64,000 bases of DNA from Lichenibacterium ramalinae (GTDB lineage Bacteria; Pseudomonadota; Alphaproteobacteria; Rhizobiales; Beijerinckiaceae). Positions 26,858 to 35,487 of this stretch are shown here, piece by piece. Numbering within the stretch: the stretch's first letter is position 1; the number at the start of each line of letters is the position of its first letter. Location: contig NZ_QYBC01000010.1 in NCBI RefSeq assembly GCF_004137085.1, positions 62,001 through 126,000 of the forward strand, written 5' to 3'. Under the pieces are notes generated by a model. The model made no database searches and had not been told where the DNA came from. It worked only from the letters and a program-made list of their open reading frames with translations. A program made the position numbers and the translations under genes.

Positions 26858-28948
26858 GTGCACGAGTTTCTTCGTTACCTGTCCCGACACCAGTCGACCG
26901 CCGCGGTCCGCTATGGGATTCCGGTGGTCGCCATCGGTCTCCTCAGCCTGCTCAGGCAGTTTGTGCCGCTCGATACGGCACCGTTCCTGCTCTACATGCC
27001 GGTGATCTTCGTGGTGGGCGTGGCCCTGGGACGCGGTCCGGCCGTCGTCGGCATGACCCTCTCCACGGCGTTCGCAGCCTGGTTCTTCTGGCGGGCGCCC
27101 CCCTATGGCCAGCTTTCGATCGGCCAGATCGTCGCCCTCGTGCAATACATCGTGGTCGGAAGCGGCATGGTGATGGTCTGCGAGGCGCTGCGCAAGGTCG
27201 TGACGGCCAACGAGGAAGCCTTGTTGGCCATGGCCAGTCTCAACGCCGCCCTGACGCAAAGGGAAGCCACGCTTGCAGCCGCCAAGGACGAAGCGGAGGC
27301 CGCTCGAAAAGCGGCAGTGATGGCCCAAGAGGAGGCCGAGTGGGCCAAGGATGCCGCCTTAGCCACGAAGGCAGAAGCGGAGCTTGCCAAGGATGAAGCC
27401 CTCGCGGCCAAGGCGGAAGCCGAGGGGGCCAAGGACGCCGCCGAGGCCGCCAACCAGGCCAAGAGTTCCTTTCTCGCCAACATGAGCCACGAACTGCGGA
27501 CGCCGCTGTCCGCCGTTATCGGCTACAGCGAGATGATGGAGGAGGAGGTCGAGGACCTAGGGGAAAAAGGCCTGCTGGCCGACCTCGGCAAGATCAAATC
27601 GAACGCCCGTCACCTCCTCAGCCTCATCAACGACGTGCTCGACCTCAGCAAGGTCGAGGCGAACCGCATGGATACCTATGCGGAGGATGTCGAGGTTCGG
27701 ACCCTCGTGGAACAGGCCGCGGCGACGGTGGGGGCCCTGGTAGCACAGAAGGAGAACCGGCTCGTCGTCGAGGTCGCGCCGGATGCCGGTGCCATGCATA
27801 CGGACGTGGTGAAGCTGCGCCAGTGCCTCTTCAACCTGATGAGCAATGCGTCGAAATTCACCGAGAAGGGAACCGTGACGCTGAGGGTTCACCGCGAAGG
27901 TGAGCTGGAGGGGGCGGCGTTGGTGTTCTGCGTAGCGGACACCGGCATCGGCATGACGCCCGAGCAGGTTGCACGCCTGTTCCAGCGGTTCAGCCAGGCG
28001 GACGAGTCGACCACCCGCAAGTTCGGCGGCACGGGCCTGGGTCTGGCCCTCACGCGCGCCTTCGCCCATCTATTGGGTGGTGACATCTCGGTCGAGAGCA
28101 TCTTCGGCGAGGGCACGACCTTCACGCTCCGACTTCCAGCCTACATGCCGGAGCAGAAGACCTATGAGGACGGAACTCCGGTGCCAGGTCGCGTCGAGGG
28201 GGACGAGCGACAGACCGTGCTGGTGATCGACGACGACTTGGCGCAGCTCGACCTGATGGCGAAGTTCCTGGACCGTCAGGGCTTCCACGTCCGCACGGCG
28301 ACCAACGCCCAGACCGGGCTTGAGATCGCCCGCATGGTCGTACCACGCGCCATCATGCTGGACGTGATGATGCCCCACATCGACGGTTGGGCGGTGTTGA
28401 CCGCGTTGAAGGCGGATCCCGCCCTCGCCAAGATACCGGTGGTCATGGTGACGTTTCACGACGACAGCGGGCTCAGCGTCACGCTCGGGGCCGCTGACCA
28501 CGTCGACAAGCCGGTGCGCTGGGAGAAGCTGAAGAGCGTCATGGAACGCTTCCGCGACGCGGAGGGCGACGTGTTGATCGTCGACGACGACCCGAGCGTG
28601 CGGGAACGCCTGCGGGCGACCTTGTTGCGTCAGGGTTGGAGCGTGGTCGAAGCCGTCAACGGCCGGGATGCCCTGGTGAAGGTCATGCACGGGCCGCCGC
28701 GCGCCATCCTGCTCGACCTCAACATGCCGGTCATGGATGGCTTCCAATTCCTGCACGATCTCAGGGAAAAGCCCGGCTGCGCCGACATCCCCGTCATCAT
28801 ATTCAGTGCCCGCGACCTGTCGGCGGCGGACCGTCGACGTTTGCAGGATGCTGACAAGATCCTGACGAAGACCACGAGCCTCCGGGAAGTCGCAGCCGAG
28901 CTTCGTGTCCTGGTTCCGGACATGCTCGACGAAGGTCGGTCGAATTGA
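26858..28948 (+). CDS. membrane hybrid histidine kinase with two C-terminal receiver domains
   Basis: A 696-residue protein. It has three to four N-terminal membrane helices (about 15-115, DUF4118/KdpD-like), then a coiled coil of eight regular Ala-rich heptads (about 140-200), HisKA with His211 in NMSHELRTPL, and HATPase with NLMSNASKF, DTGIGM and GGTGLGLAL. Receiver 1 has phospho-acceptor Asp502 and DKP; receiver 2 has Asp620 but its conserved Lys lies in LTKTT without the usual Pro. I chose GTG 26858 because GGCGGAG precedes it; the frame is open upstream to 26756 but reads non-conserved residues. The signal sensed is unknown. It stands between DUF2382 genes, suggesting a stress role. Confidence 0.88.
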   Translation: MHEFLRYLSRHQSTAAVRYGIPVVAIGLLSLLRQFVPLDTAPFLLYMPVIFVVGVALGRGPAVVGMTLSTAFAAWFFWRAPPYGQLSIGQIVALVQYIVVGSGMVMVCEALRKVVTANEEALLAMASLNAALTQREATLAAAKDEAEAARKAAVMAQEEAEWAKDAALATKAEAELAKDEALAAKAEAEGAKDAAEAANQAKSSFLANMSHELRTPLSAVIGYSEMMEEEVEDLGEKGLLADLGKIKSNARHLLSLINDVLDLSKVEANRMDTYAEDVEVRTLVEQAAATVGALVAQKENRLVVEVAPDAGAMHTDVVKLRQCLFNLMSNASKFTEKGTVTLRVHREGELEGAALVFCVADTGIGMTPEQVARLFQRFSQADESTTRKFGGTGLGLALTRAFAHLLGGDISVESIFGEGTTFTLRLPAYMPEQKTYEDGTPVPGRVEGDERQTVLVIDDDLAQLDLMAKFLDRQGFHVRTATNAQTGLEIARMVVPRAIMLDVMMPHIDGWAVLTALKADPALAKIPVVMVTFHDDSGLSVTLGAADHVDKPVRWEKLKSVMERFRDAEGDVLIVDDDPSVRERLRATLLRQGWSVVEAVNGRDALVKVMHGPPRAILLDLNMPVMDGFQFLHDLREKPGCADIPVIIFSARDLSAADRRRLQDADKILTKTTSLREVAAELRVLVPDMLDEGRSN

Positions 28949-29012
28949 AAGCTGGTGAGGGAACAGGACGTCGGTCGACTGCTCTCGCCGGCACCACCCC
29001 CCTTTCGTAGGA

Positions 29013-29270
29013 TCAGCGGCCCATGTCCCGGACCACCGCGTCGAAGACCTTGCGGCAGGGGCCCGTCAGCAACGCACGTTTAGGCCGCATGCAGGCGACG
29101 ATGGCCGCCTCATCGCTGATGGCGTCCGCACAGAGCCTGATGGCATCGTCCCGGCATACCGCCTCGGCCTGCGCGCGTAAGGCCGGACTGACATCCGCCG
29201 CGGCGACGAGGGCCGCCGAGGGGACGAACAAGGTGGCAAGCGTGGCGAAGAGGACGCGAACGGATGGCAT
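29013..29270 (-). CDS. small secreted cysteine-containing protein
   Basis: An 85-residue protein with a signal peptide (MPSVRVLFATLATLFVPSAA, then LVAAAD). The mature part has four Cys (VCRDDAIRLCADAI, then IVACMRPKRA and GPCRKVF), likely forming two disulfides in the periplasm. Similar short 'CxxDxxRLC' proteins occur widely in Hyphomicrobiales as hypothetical proteins; function is unknown. It stands alone, convergent with the histidine kinase gene. Confidence 0.75.
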   Translation of the reverse strand: MPSVRVLFATLATLFVPSAALVAAADVSPALRAQAEAVCRDDAIRLCADAISDEAAIVACMRPKRALLTGPCRKVFDAVVRDMGR

Positions 29271-29361
29271 TGGGAAGCCTTGTCATATTTCGGGTGCCAT
29301 GGCGCATCCCGTGACGGACGTGGTTCGAGGGCTAAGCGTCCGTTGGCCTGAAAACCGCCCG

Positions 29362-29907
29362 TCAGTCTGAAGAGCGCGCAGAAGGATTACCGTCCTCACT
29401 AACTCGACGGGCGTCGATACCGCCCTCCGGTGCGAGACGCTCGACGATGGCGCGTTGACGCCGCAGCGTCACGGGTTCCCTCACCACCTCACGCTCAAGG
29501 ACATGACGGACGTGGACCTCCTCGACAAGGAAAAGCTGCTTCACCAGCACCAAGCGGTCCTCGACGACGGGGATGATGGTAGTATCGCCTTCCGCGCGTG
29601 CTGACGGCGCCTCGTCCACAACGCGGCCCACCGGCACGCGCGTGACCTCGACGCGGTAGCGGTCCAAGTCCGCCTCGACGACCTCCTCGATGGTCTCGGT
29701 GCGCGTCCCGACCCGGACGGTGCCGGTGAGCGTACGCCACTTCGCGACCTGGATGTGCTCCTCGACTACCTGGAGGACATCGGCGGCTTCGTCCCGGGTG
29801 GTTGACGATGCCTGGGCAGCGCGGTTGGCCAAGACGAGCCTTGCATCCCGGAGAGTCTCCGTAGGGCTCCGTGCCGTTCCGCTGGGTGCCTTTGGCTTTT
29901 CGTCCAT
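29362..29907 (-). CDS. DUF2382 (YsnF/AvaK) domain protein, copy 2 (short form)
   Basis: A 181-residue protein mostly made of a DUF2382-like domain: VVEEHIQVAKWRTLTGTVRV, VEADLDRYRVEVTRVPVGRV and VEDRLVLVKQLFLVEEVHVR. It lacks the N-terminal stress domain and the DUF2171-like tail of the two longer neighbours. I chose the ATG at 29907 (MDEKPKAP); the frame is open further upstream to 29997, but that part lies in a hairpin between genes. No strong ribosome-binding site is visible. Confidence 0.78.
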   Translation of the reverse strand: MDEKPKAPSGTARSPTETLRDARLVLANRAAQASSTTRDEAADVLQVVEEHIQVAKWRTLTGTVRVGTRTETIEEVVEADLDRYRVEVTRVPVGRVVDEAPSARAEGDTTIIPVVEDRLVLVKQLFLVEEVHVRHVLEREVVREPVTLRRQRAIVERLAPEGGIDARRVSEDGNPSARSSD

Positions 29908-29972
29908 GTCGCAATGTCGCCGCTTCGAGGATGGGGGGCGGCCCGGCTCCGTGCCGAACCGCTTCTTCCGTG

Positions 29973-29995
29973 GTCCCCGGATACATTCCGGGGAC
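29973..29995 (-). terminator. hairpin between two DUF2382 genes
   Basis: GTCCCCGGA and its exact complement TCCGGGGAC flank a 5-base loop (29982-29986). It lies 11 bases after the stop of the gene at 30006-31250 and before the next DUF2382 gene. It lacks a T-run, so it may be a transcript-end stabiliser or attenuator rather than a full terminator. Confidence 0.5.
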
Positions 29996-30005
29996 ATGCG
30001 TCGGA

Positions 30006-31250
30006 TCAGACAGCCTTCCAGCGCCGCATGGCCTCGGAGCCCGGAACGCTGAGCATGACCTTGTCATCGGCGGACCTGACCAGGTCCACAGGCAGCAGGT
30101 GGTACTGGCCGCCGCCGACGTTGTCCTTGCGCTTCAGCTTCATCATGGCCCCGTCCAGGCGGTCGATGACGCCGACGTGCACTCCGTCGGAGCCGACGAC
30201 CTCAACGTCCTTGACCAAACGTGAGGTGAAGCCGGACGTCGCGCCCATGGCCGTCGTGCCGACCATGCGGCCGTCCTCGATGTCGACCTTGGTGGAGCGC
30301 ACGGTGTCGCGGATCGTCTCGGTGTGGTCGACTACGTCCTTGCGGATACCGATCTCCTCGACGACGCGCGCCGTCTTGGCGACGACCGCCTCCTCGTCGA
30401 CCTCCTCCATCTCGATGGTGCGCTCCTTGAAGGCGTCGGCCCCAAGCGACGCCACGGGACGGTCGACGGCGTGCCGGTCGATGGTGACCGTCTCGTCGCG
30501 CAGGGTGATGTCCTCCGACACTTGGTTCTCGACCACGTAGCTGTGGAGGCGAACCTTGCCGCGGCTGACGGCGCGCTTACCGACGTTCAGGCGCTCCTCG
30601 ACGACCTGCACGACGTCCTCGTTGCCGCGTCCGACCGTGCCGGTCGACAGCACCGGCTTCGAGGCCACGGGCACGGGGACCTTGACCACCGGAGCCGGTG
30701 CGACGACCGGCTTCGGCGCGAGGACCGGGGCGCGCTCGACGACGGTCTCAGTCTCCACGATGCGCGTGGGCGCGGTCTTGCCCGCAAGGGCCATCGCCAT
30801 GGCACCACCAGCGGTGGCCACCGTGGAGGTGGCGGACGACGTCATGGCCGGTGCGCCGGTCCAACCCTCGCTGCGCCAGGTCTCCTCATGCTCGTCGAGG
30901 TCGATGGAGCCGTGCTCCTCGACGATGGCGACGGCGCGGTCGAGCTGGGCGTCCATGACGTGGGCGGTCAGCAGCACGTGTCCGCGGCGCACCCCCTCGG
31001 CATAGGTGTGATGGTCGTCGGTGCCGCCGAACATGTCTTCGAGCGAGGCCCAGAAGCCGGTCTTCCTAGGGGCCGCGGCCGTCGTGGTGTCGGAGCCGTA
31101 GAGGCCGTACTCGTCCCTGGCGTTCTCGGGCGAGACGGTGACGTCGGATGCCGGGACGCCCAGGGCGCGCAGCTTGTTCGCTGCGCTGTCGGCGTAGTCA
31201 CGGCTCTCGTAGAAGGCCGTGATGGTGTGGTCGCGCTGGTTCGTGGCCAT
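30006..31250 (-). CDS. DUF2382 (YsnF/AvaK) stress protein with DUF2171-like tail, copy 3
   Basis: A 414-residue protein with the same plan as the protein at 25404-26519: N-terminal domain (HTITAFYESRDYADSAANKL), an Ala/Pro/Val-rich linker (about 150-210), DUF2382 with VVEERLNVGKRAVSRGKVRL and DEEAVVAKTARVVEEI, and a C-terminal DUF2171-like domain (VVGSDGVHVGVIDRLDGA). The two proteins share the phrase pattern W-R-x-E-G-W-T-G after the N-terminal domain. The ATG at 31250 is preferred over 31286 because conserved sequence begins there. Confidence 0.85.
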   Translation of the reverse strand: MATNQRDHTITAFYESRDYADSAANKLRALGVPASDVTVSPENARDEYGLYGSDTTTAAAPRKTGFWASLEDMFGGTDDHHTYAEGVRRGHVLLTAHVMDAQLDRAVAIVEEHGSIDLDEHEETWRSEGWTGAPAMTSSATSTVATAGGAMAMALAGKTAPTRIVETETVVERAPVLAPKPVVAPAPVVKVPVPVASKPVLSTGTVGRGNEDVVQVVEERLNVGKRAVSRGKVRLHSYVVENQVSEDITLRDETVTIDRHAVDRPVASLGADAFKERTIEMEEVDEEAVVAKTARVVEEIGIRKDVVDHTETIRDTVRSTKVDIEDGRMVGTTAMGATSGFTSRLVKDVEVVGSDGVHVGVIDRLDGAMMKLKRKDNVGGGQYHLLPVDLVRSADDKVMLSVPGSEAMRRWKAV

Positions 31251-31363
31251 GATGAGTCCTCGTCTTTGAAGTGGTGGGTCGCGCATCCGAAGGGGGGCGG
31301 ATGGCCTGGCGTCGGCCTCGGCGGCATGCGGGATGCCGACGAGGATCTCGGGATGGCGTCAGG

Positions 31364-32332
31364 TCACGCGGCCGTGTTGCCCTGGCGGCGGACGGTGCGG
31401 ATGAACTGCGCCGTGACGGTCGGGTCGACCGTGCCGGCCTTGCCGCCGAACCAGGACGCGACGGCGCCGAGGATCAGGGCCAGGCTGCCCAGCAGGGCGC
31501 CGCGGGACACGCCCTTGGCGGCGGTGTCGGCCGCCTCGGCGGCCTGCTGCTTGGCCTGGGCGGCCTTGTCACGGAACTGCCCCTCGTAGGAGGCAACGCG
31601 GGTCCGGGCCTGGTCGACCGGGATGTTCTGCTGCTTGGCCATCGCCAGGGCGACCTTCTCCCGGGCGTCAGCGACCTGAGCGTCGTCGCCCGTCACCATC
31701 GCCCTGGCGAGGGACGCCGTGGCGTCTTTCATGGCCGTCGCCGGATCGTTGGCTGGAGCCGACAGGGCCTGCTGCATGGCGCCGACCGGGTCGGTGCCCT
31801 GCGACAGGGCGGGGACGGCCGTCTGCGCCGCGGTGCCGACCGCGTGGCCCACGCCGCCGATGGCGCCGCTCACCGTGTTAAAGGCGCCGCCGATGAGGCC
31901 GCCGACGGCCGTGGTGAGCAGGTAGAAGACGACCAGCGTGGTCAGGGCCCAGGAGGTCAGGCCGTGCCAGGCGCCGGTGGAGGCCTTCGGGCGGCCGGAC
32001 AGGCGGCTGGCGATGTAGCCGCCCACGAAGGCCGCGATGATGCCCGACAGTGCCCACCAGATGCCCGCGCCGATAGAGAAGCCGCTCGCGGTCGGGTTGT
32101 CGCCCGTGGTCGGGTTCAGGGTGGACGCCCCGACGCCGATGCCGATCAGGTTTAGGATGAGCTGCGTCACGAGGCCGGCGACGACGCCCGCCAGCACGCC
32201 GCCCCAGGACACGTTGTTGACCAGGATGGTGCGCGCGTCGTCCTCGGGGCTGACGGGCGTCAGGTTCGGGTCGCCGCGGGACGGGTGGACGGTGTCGCTG
32301 ATGGCCATGGACAGGATCCTGTAGGCGCGCAT
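31364..32332 (-). CDS. PhnA-like integral membrane protein
   Basis: A protein of up to 322 residues with about four membrane segments (roughly 38-68, 88-112, 124-150 and 290-308). NNVSWGGVLAGVVAGLVTQLILNLIGIGVG and GDNPTASGFSIGAGIWWALSGIIAAF are typical of alphaproteobacterial proteins labelled 'PhnA-like'; this name does not imply phosphonate metabolism. A long Ala/Gln-rich helical segment (about 180-280) faces one side of the membrane. The start may be ATG 32332 (GGAGG upstream) or ATG 32308. It lies upstream of DUF2382 copy 3, same strand, and may be part of the same stress group. Confidence 0.75.
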   Translation of the reverse strand: MRAYRILSMAISDTVHPSRGDPNLTPVSPEDDARTILVNNVSWGGVLAGVVAGLVTQLILNLIGIGVGASTLNPTTGDNPTASGFSIGAGIWWALSGIIAAFVGGYIASRLSGRPKASTGAWHGLTSWALTTLVVFYLLTTAVGGLIGGAFNTVSGAIGGVGHAVGTAAQTAVPALSQGTDPVGAMQQALSAPANDPATAMKDATASLARAMVTGDDAQVADAREKVALAMAKQQNIPVDQARTRVASYEGQFRDKAAQAKQQAAEAADTAAKGVSRGALLGSLALILGAVASWFGGKAGTVDPTVTAQFIRTVRRQGNTAA

Positions 32333-32518
32333 GTTTCCGGCCCCTCCGGATGGAAGGTCATGGACGCATCAATTGCTAAATTGTCGATCGATCGCCGTTT
32401 GTACTTGGCATCCAGGGCGGATGTTCAGGATGCGGCGATGTAGCCATAACGGAAACAGGCGTCCATCGATGCGGTCGATATTCGCTGACCTACTATGCGC
32501 CGATGCATTGCGGACGCC

Positions 32519-33400
32519 TTAGCCCGGCAGGAACGCCCCTACGGCCTCGGCGATGACGGCCGACGTCGCCCGGATGCGCGGCGTCGCGCGGCTGTCCTTG
32601 TGCACCAGGATGCAGACCTTGGCGTGCGGCGGTGGGGTGGGCGTGTCCAGCCGCGTGAGGGACGGGTCGCGGTCCGCCCGGAAGCGGGCGAGGCAGGCCA
32701 GCCCGCCCCCGCTGCGCGCTGCGACCACCAGGGCCTCGTGGCTGCTCGTCTGCAGACCCGGACGCGCGCGGTGCGCCAGTCCTGCGGCCCACCGTTCCTG
32801 CTCCTCGCCGTCGACGTCGTCGAGCGAGGTCATGAGGCGGTGGCCAGCGCATCCGGCCGCGAAGTCGGGCTCGCCGTGGCGCTGGAGGTACAGCGGTGAC
32901 GCGTAGAGGCCGAAGTCCACGCGCCCGACGCGGCGCACCACGAGGTCGTTGCGGTCCGACGGCGCCAGGCGCACGGAGATGTCGGCCTCGCGCATCGCCA
33001 GGCTCACCTGGAGCGGGTTCGGCACCAGTTCGACCCGGATCTCGGGGTGGTTGTGCTGGAGCGCGACGAAGCAGGGCGCGAGCATGTGGACGGCCAGCGT
33101 CTCGGTGCACGACACCCGCACGGTGCCCTGCAGCTTGTCGTCGTGGCCGCCCACGGCACGCTGGATGGTGAGCGCCTCGACCTCGACCCGCTCCGCCTGG
33201 CTCCGCACCGCCTCTCCGGCGAGCGTGAGCCGGTACCCATCGGGGGTCCGGTTGAGGAGGCGGACCGCGAGGTTCTCCTCCAGGGAGGCGAGCCGGCGCC
33301 CCACCGTGGACTGCGCGACGCCGAGGTCCCTCGCAGCCGCGGTGAGGCTGCCGTGCCGCGCGACGGCGAGGAAGAAGCGCAGGTCGTCCCAGTCGAGCAT
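32519..33400 (-). CDS. LysR-family transcriptional regulator
   Basis: A 293-residue regulator. The winged HTH spans residues 3-62 (LRFFLAVARHGSLTAAARDL, then GVAQSTVGRRLASLEENLAV). The substrate-binding domain follows (about 90-290). The ATG at 33400 has GGAGGTGGC just before it. It is divergent from the OsmC-desaturase pair, the classical arrangement for a LysR regulator and its target, with 104 bases between the two starts. Confidence 0.92.
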   Translation of the reverse strand: MLDWDDLRFFLAVARHGSLTAAARDLGVAQSTVGRRLASLEENLAVRLLNRTPDGYRLTLAGEAVRSQAERVEVEALTIQRAVGGHDDKLQGTVRVSCTETLAVHMLAPCFVALQHNHPEIRVELVPNPLQVSLAMREADISVRLAPSDRNDLVVRRVGRVDFGLYASPLYLQRHGEPDFAAGCAGHRLMTSLDDVDGEEQERWAAGLAHRARPGLQTSSHEALVVAARSGGGLACLARFRADRDPSLTRLDTPTPPPHAKVCILVHKDSRATPRIRATSAVIAEAVGAFLPG

Positions 33401-33504
33401 GCCACCTCCATGCGAATCCGCATACCCGGAAAGCTTTTCTGGTTCGACTTCTCGGCGAACCGAAACTGTTGTCCGCTTGTGTACCTACCTTAAGGAGCGC
33501 CCAA

Positions 33505-34062
33505 GTGACAGAAATGACGGGATGCGGGCCTCTCGCAGAGCATGTCGACTGGACGACGTCCTTGGAACTTGGCACCGGCACCGGTGACCTGCCGCAGGTG
33601 GCTCGGAACGCGCGCACGCTGGCGTGCAAGACGGTGGCGACGGCGCGTTTGCGACAACGGCACCACATCCGCGATCTACCACCCATCGGCAGCGGGGCAG
33701 GCTCGCCGGCATCCGAGACCTTGTTGGCCGAGGAGGAGGAGCCCCACCCGTCGGAGATGCTGCTCGCGGCGCTCGGGGCCTGCGTCACCGCCAGCATCCA
33801 GGCCAACGCCGTGGCGCGCGGAATCCCGCTCCGGAAGCTCGAAGTGCACTCGCGGGGGGAGGTCGACCTGTCTTCGCTCTGGGGCGGCGACCGCCGGCCT
33901 CACCCGCTCGGCTTCGAGTCGATCAGCATCGAGGTCCACATCGAGGCCGACGCCCCGCGCGACGCGCTGAGGCGCCTCGTCGACCACGCCGTGCTGTGGT
34001 CCCCGGTGGCCAACACGCTGCACGACCCCGTCCACCTCGACGTCGCGCTGGTGACGGAGTGA
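33505..34062 (+). CDS. OsmC-family protein
   Basis: A 185-residue protein of the OsmC/Ohr superfamily. One family cysteine is present in LLAALGACVTASIQANAVAR, but the second is Ser (LWSPVANTLHDPVHL instead of a CP motif). Without the redox pair it is unlikely to act as a normal hydroperoxide reductase. I chose GTG 33505 because AAGGAG lies seven bases upstream; ATG 33514 is an alternative. It precedes a fatty acid desaturase by four bases, suggesting a role in lipid or oxidative homeostasis. Confidence 0.85.
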   Translation: MTEMTGCGPLAEHVDWTTSLELGTGTGDLPQVARNARTLACKTVATARLRQRHHIRDLPPIGSGAGSPASETLLAEEEEPHPSEMLLAALGACVTASIQANAVARGIPLRKLEVHSRGEVDLSSLWGGDRRPHPLGFESISIEVHIEADAPRDALRRLVDHAVLWSPVANTLHDPVHLDVALVTE

Positions 34063-34066
34063 GCCC

Positions 34067-35092
34067 ATGACGACGAACGTCGACTCGAACTCCCCCTCGG
34101 TCTCGGCCAAGGCCTGGATGCGCGTCCTCGCACGCTACCGCGAGCCGAGCCCAGGCCGCAGCGCGGCCGAGATCGCCCTCACTGCGGTCCCGCTGCTCGC
34201 GCTCTGGGTCGCGATGTGGCTCTGCCTGCAGGTGAGCTGCTGGCTCTGCCTCGCCCTAGCCCCCCTCGCGGCCGCCTTCTTGGTCCGGCTCTTCCTCATC
34301 GAGCACGACTGCAGCCACGACGCCTGCTTTCGCACCCGGGCCGCCAACGACTGGGTGGGGCGGGTCATCGGCGTCTTCACCTTGACGCCTTACGACTATT
34401 GGCGCCGCACGCACGCCATCCACCATGCCACGGTCGGCAACCTCGACCAGCGCGGCATCGGCGACGTCACCACGCTGACCGTGGCCGAGTACAAGGCCGC
34501 GTCCCGGACGGGGCGACTCCTGTACCGGCTCTATCGTCATCCGGTCGTGATGTTCGGGCTCGGGCCCGCCTGGCTGTTCCTGGTGCAGTACCGCCTGCCC
34601 ATCGGCCTCATGCGGGCAGGCTGGAAGCCGTGGGCCAGCACCATGGGCACCACCGCCGCGACCGCGTCGCTCGTTGCGGGGCTCGTGTGGTGGCTCGGCG
34701 TCGCGCCCGTGCTGTTGATCCCGCTGCCGGTGCTCCTCGTCGCCGCGTCGGCGGGCGTGTGGCTGTTCTACGTGCAGCACCAGTTCGAAGAGACGAACTG
34801 GTCGGCGGCCCCGGACTGGACGCACGCCGAGGCAGCGCTGCACGGCAGCTCCCACTACGACCTGCCACTCGTCCTGCGTTGGCTCACGGCCAACATCGGC
34901 CTGCACCACGTGCACCACCTCAGCAGCCGCATTCCGTTCTACAGGTTGCCCGAGGTGATGCGAGATCATCCCGAGCTGCGCGACGTCGGACGCATCACCT
35001 TGTCCGCAAGCCTACGGTGCGTGCCGTTGGTGCTGTGGGACGAGGGCAACCGACGCCTCGTCTCGTTCGAGACCGCGCGGAGGACTTCATGA
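34067..35092 (+). CDS. membrane fatty acid desaturase (DesA-like)
   Basis: A 341-residue integral membrane di-iron enzyme with the three His boxes: HDCSH near residue 82, HAIHH near 117 and HHVHH near 285. Hydrophobic segments lie at about 38-75, 165-180 and 190-235. It introduces a double bond into an acyl chain, probably of a membrane lipid or acyl-ACP; regioselectivity cannot be read here. It follows the OsmC gene closely and is likely co-transcribed and controlled by the divergent LysR protein. Confidence 0.9.
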   Translation: MTTNVDSNSPSVSAKAWMRVLARYREPSPGRSAAEIALTAVPLLALWVAMWLCLQVSCWLCLALAPLAAAFLVRLFLIEHDCSHDACFRTRAANDWVGRVIGVFTLTPYDYWRRTHAIHHATVGNLDQRGIGDVTTLTVAEYKAASRTGRLLYRLYRHPVVMFGLGPAWLFLVQYRLPIGLMRAGWKPWASTMGTTAATASLVAGLVWWLGVAPVLLIPLPVLLVAASAGVWLFYVQHQFEETNWSAAPDWTHAEAALHGSSHYDLPLVLRWLTANIGLHHVHHLSSRIPFYRLPEVMRDHPELRDVGRITLSASLRCVPLVLWDEGNRRLVSFETARRTS

Positions 35093-35487
35093 CTCGGATT
35101 CACCTAGGGTCTCGCCGACTCTGGATTGAGGAACCGCCATGGGTTGCGCCGTCCACCCAAGCCACATCACGGAACGTTGAACGTCGGCTTTTGAGCAGAC
35201 CACTTTCGACGTCTACCGTCATATGTGGGTCGACACCAGCCATAGCCGATGACGCCAGCTTCTGCCCACTCACCTCGACCGTGTCCGCGTGGACGGCAGT
35301 GGCTATCTTTCGCACCCTTCGGCGATGTTCAAGCTGACCATTTGCCTGGCCTGATCGGCTCGTCGCGGGGGCGACTAACGACCTGATCTCCAGCCAGCGT
35401 CCGCCGACGAGGCGCGACGCACGGAGGGAACATGCGCCCGCGGCGGTGTGTGGGCTATCAAGCAAGGGGCCAGTAGGCGGGCGTGCA
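35093..35487. other. non-coding or decayed region downstream of the desaturase
   Basis: About 395 bases with interrupted frames on both strands. I found no recognisable domain. The region runs into the ScfR remnant and may be decayed DNA of the same former gene or another one. Confidence 0.4.

Noticed and set aside
31364-32332. Phosphonate metabolism role for the 'PhnA-like' protein
   Set aside because: It is a membrane protein without the PhnA zinc-ribbon fold; the family label is historical and no phosphonate genes are nearby.
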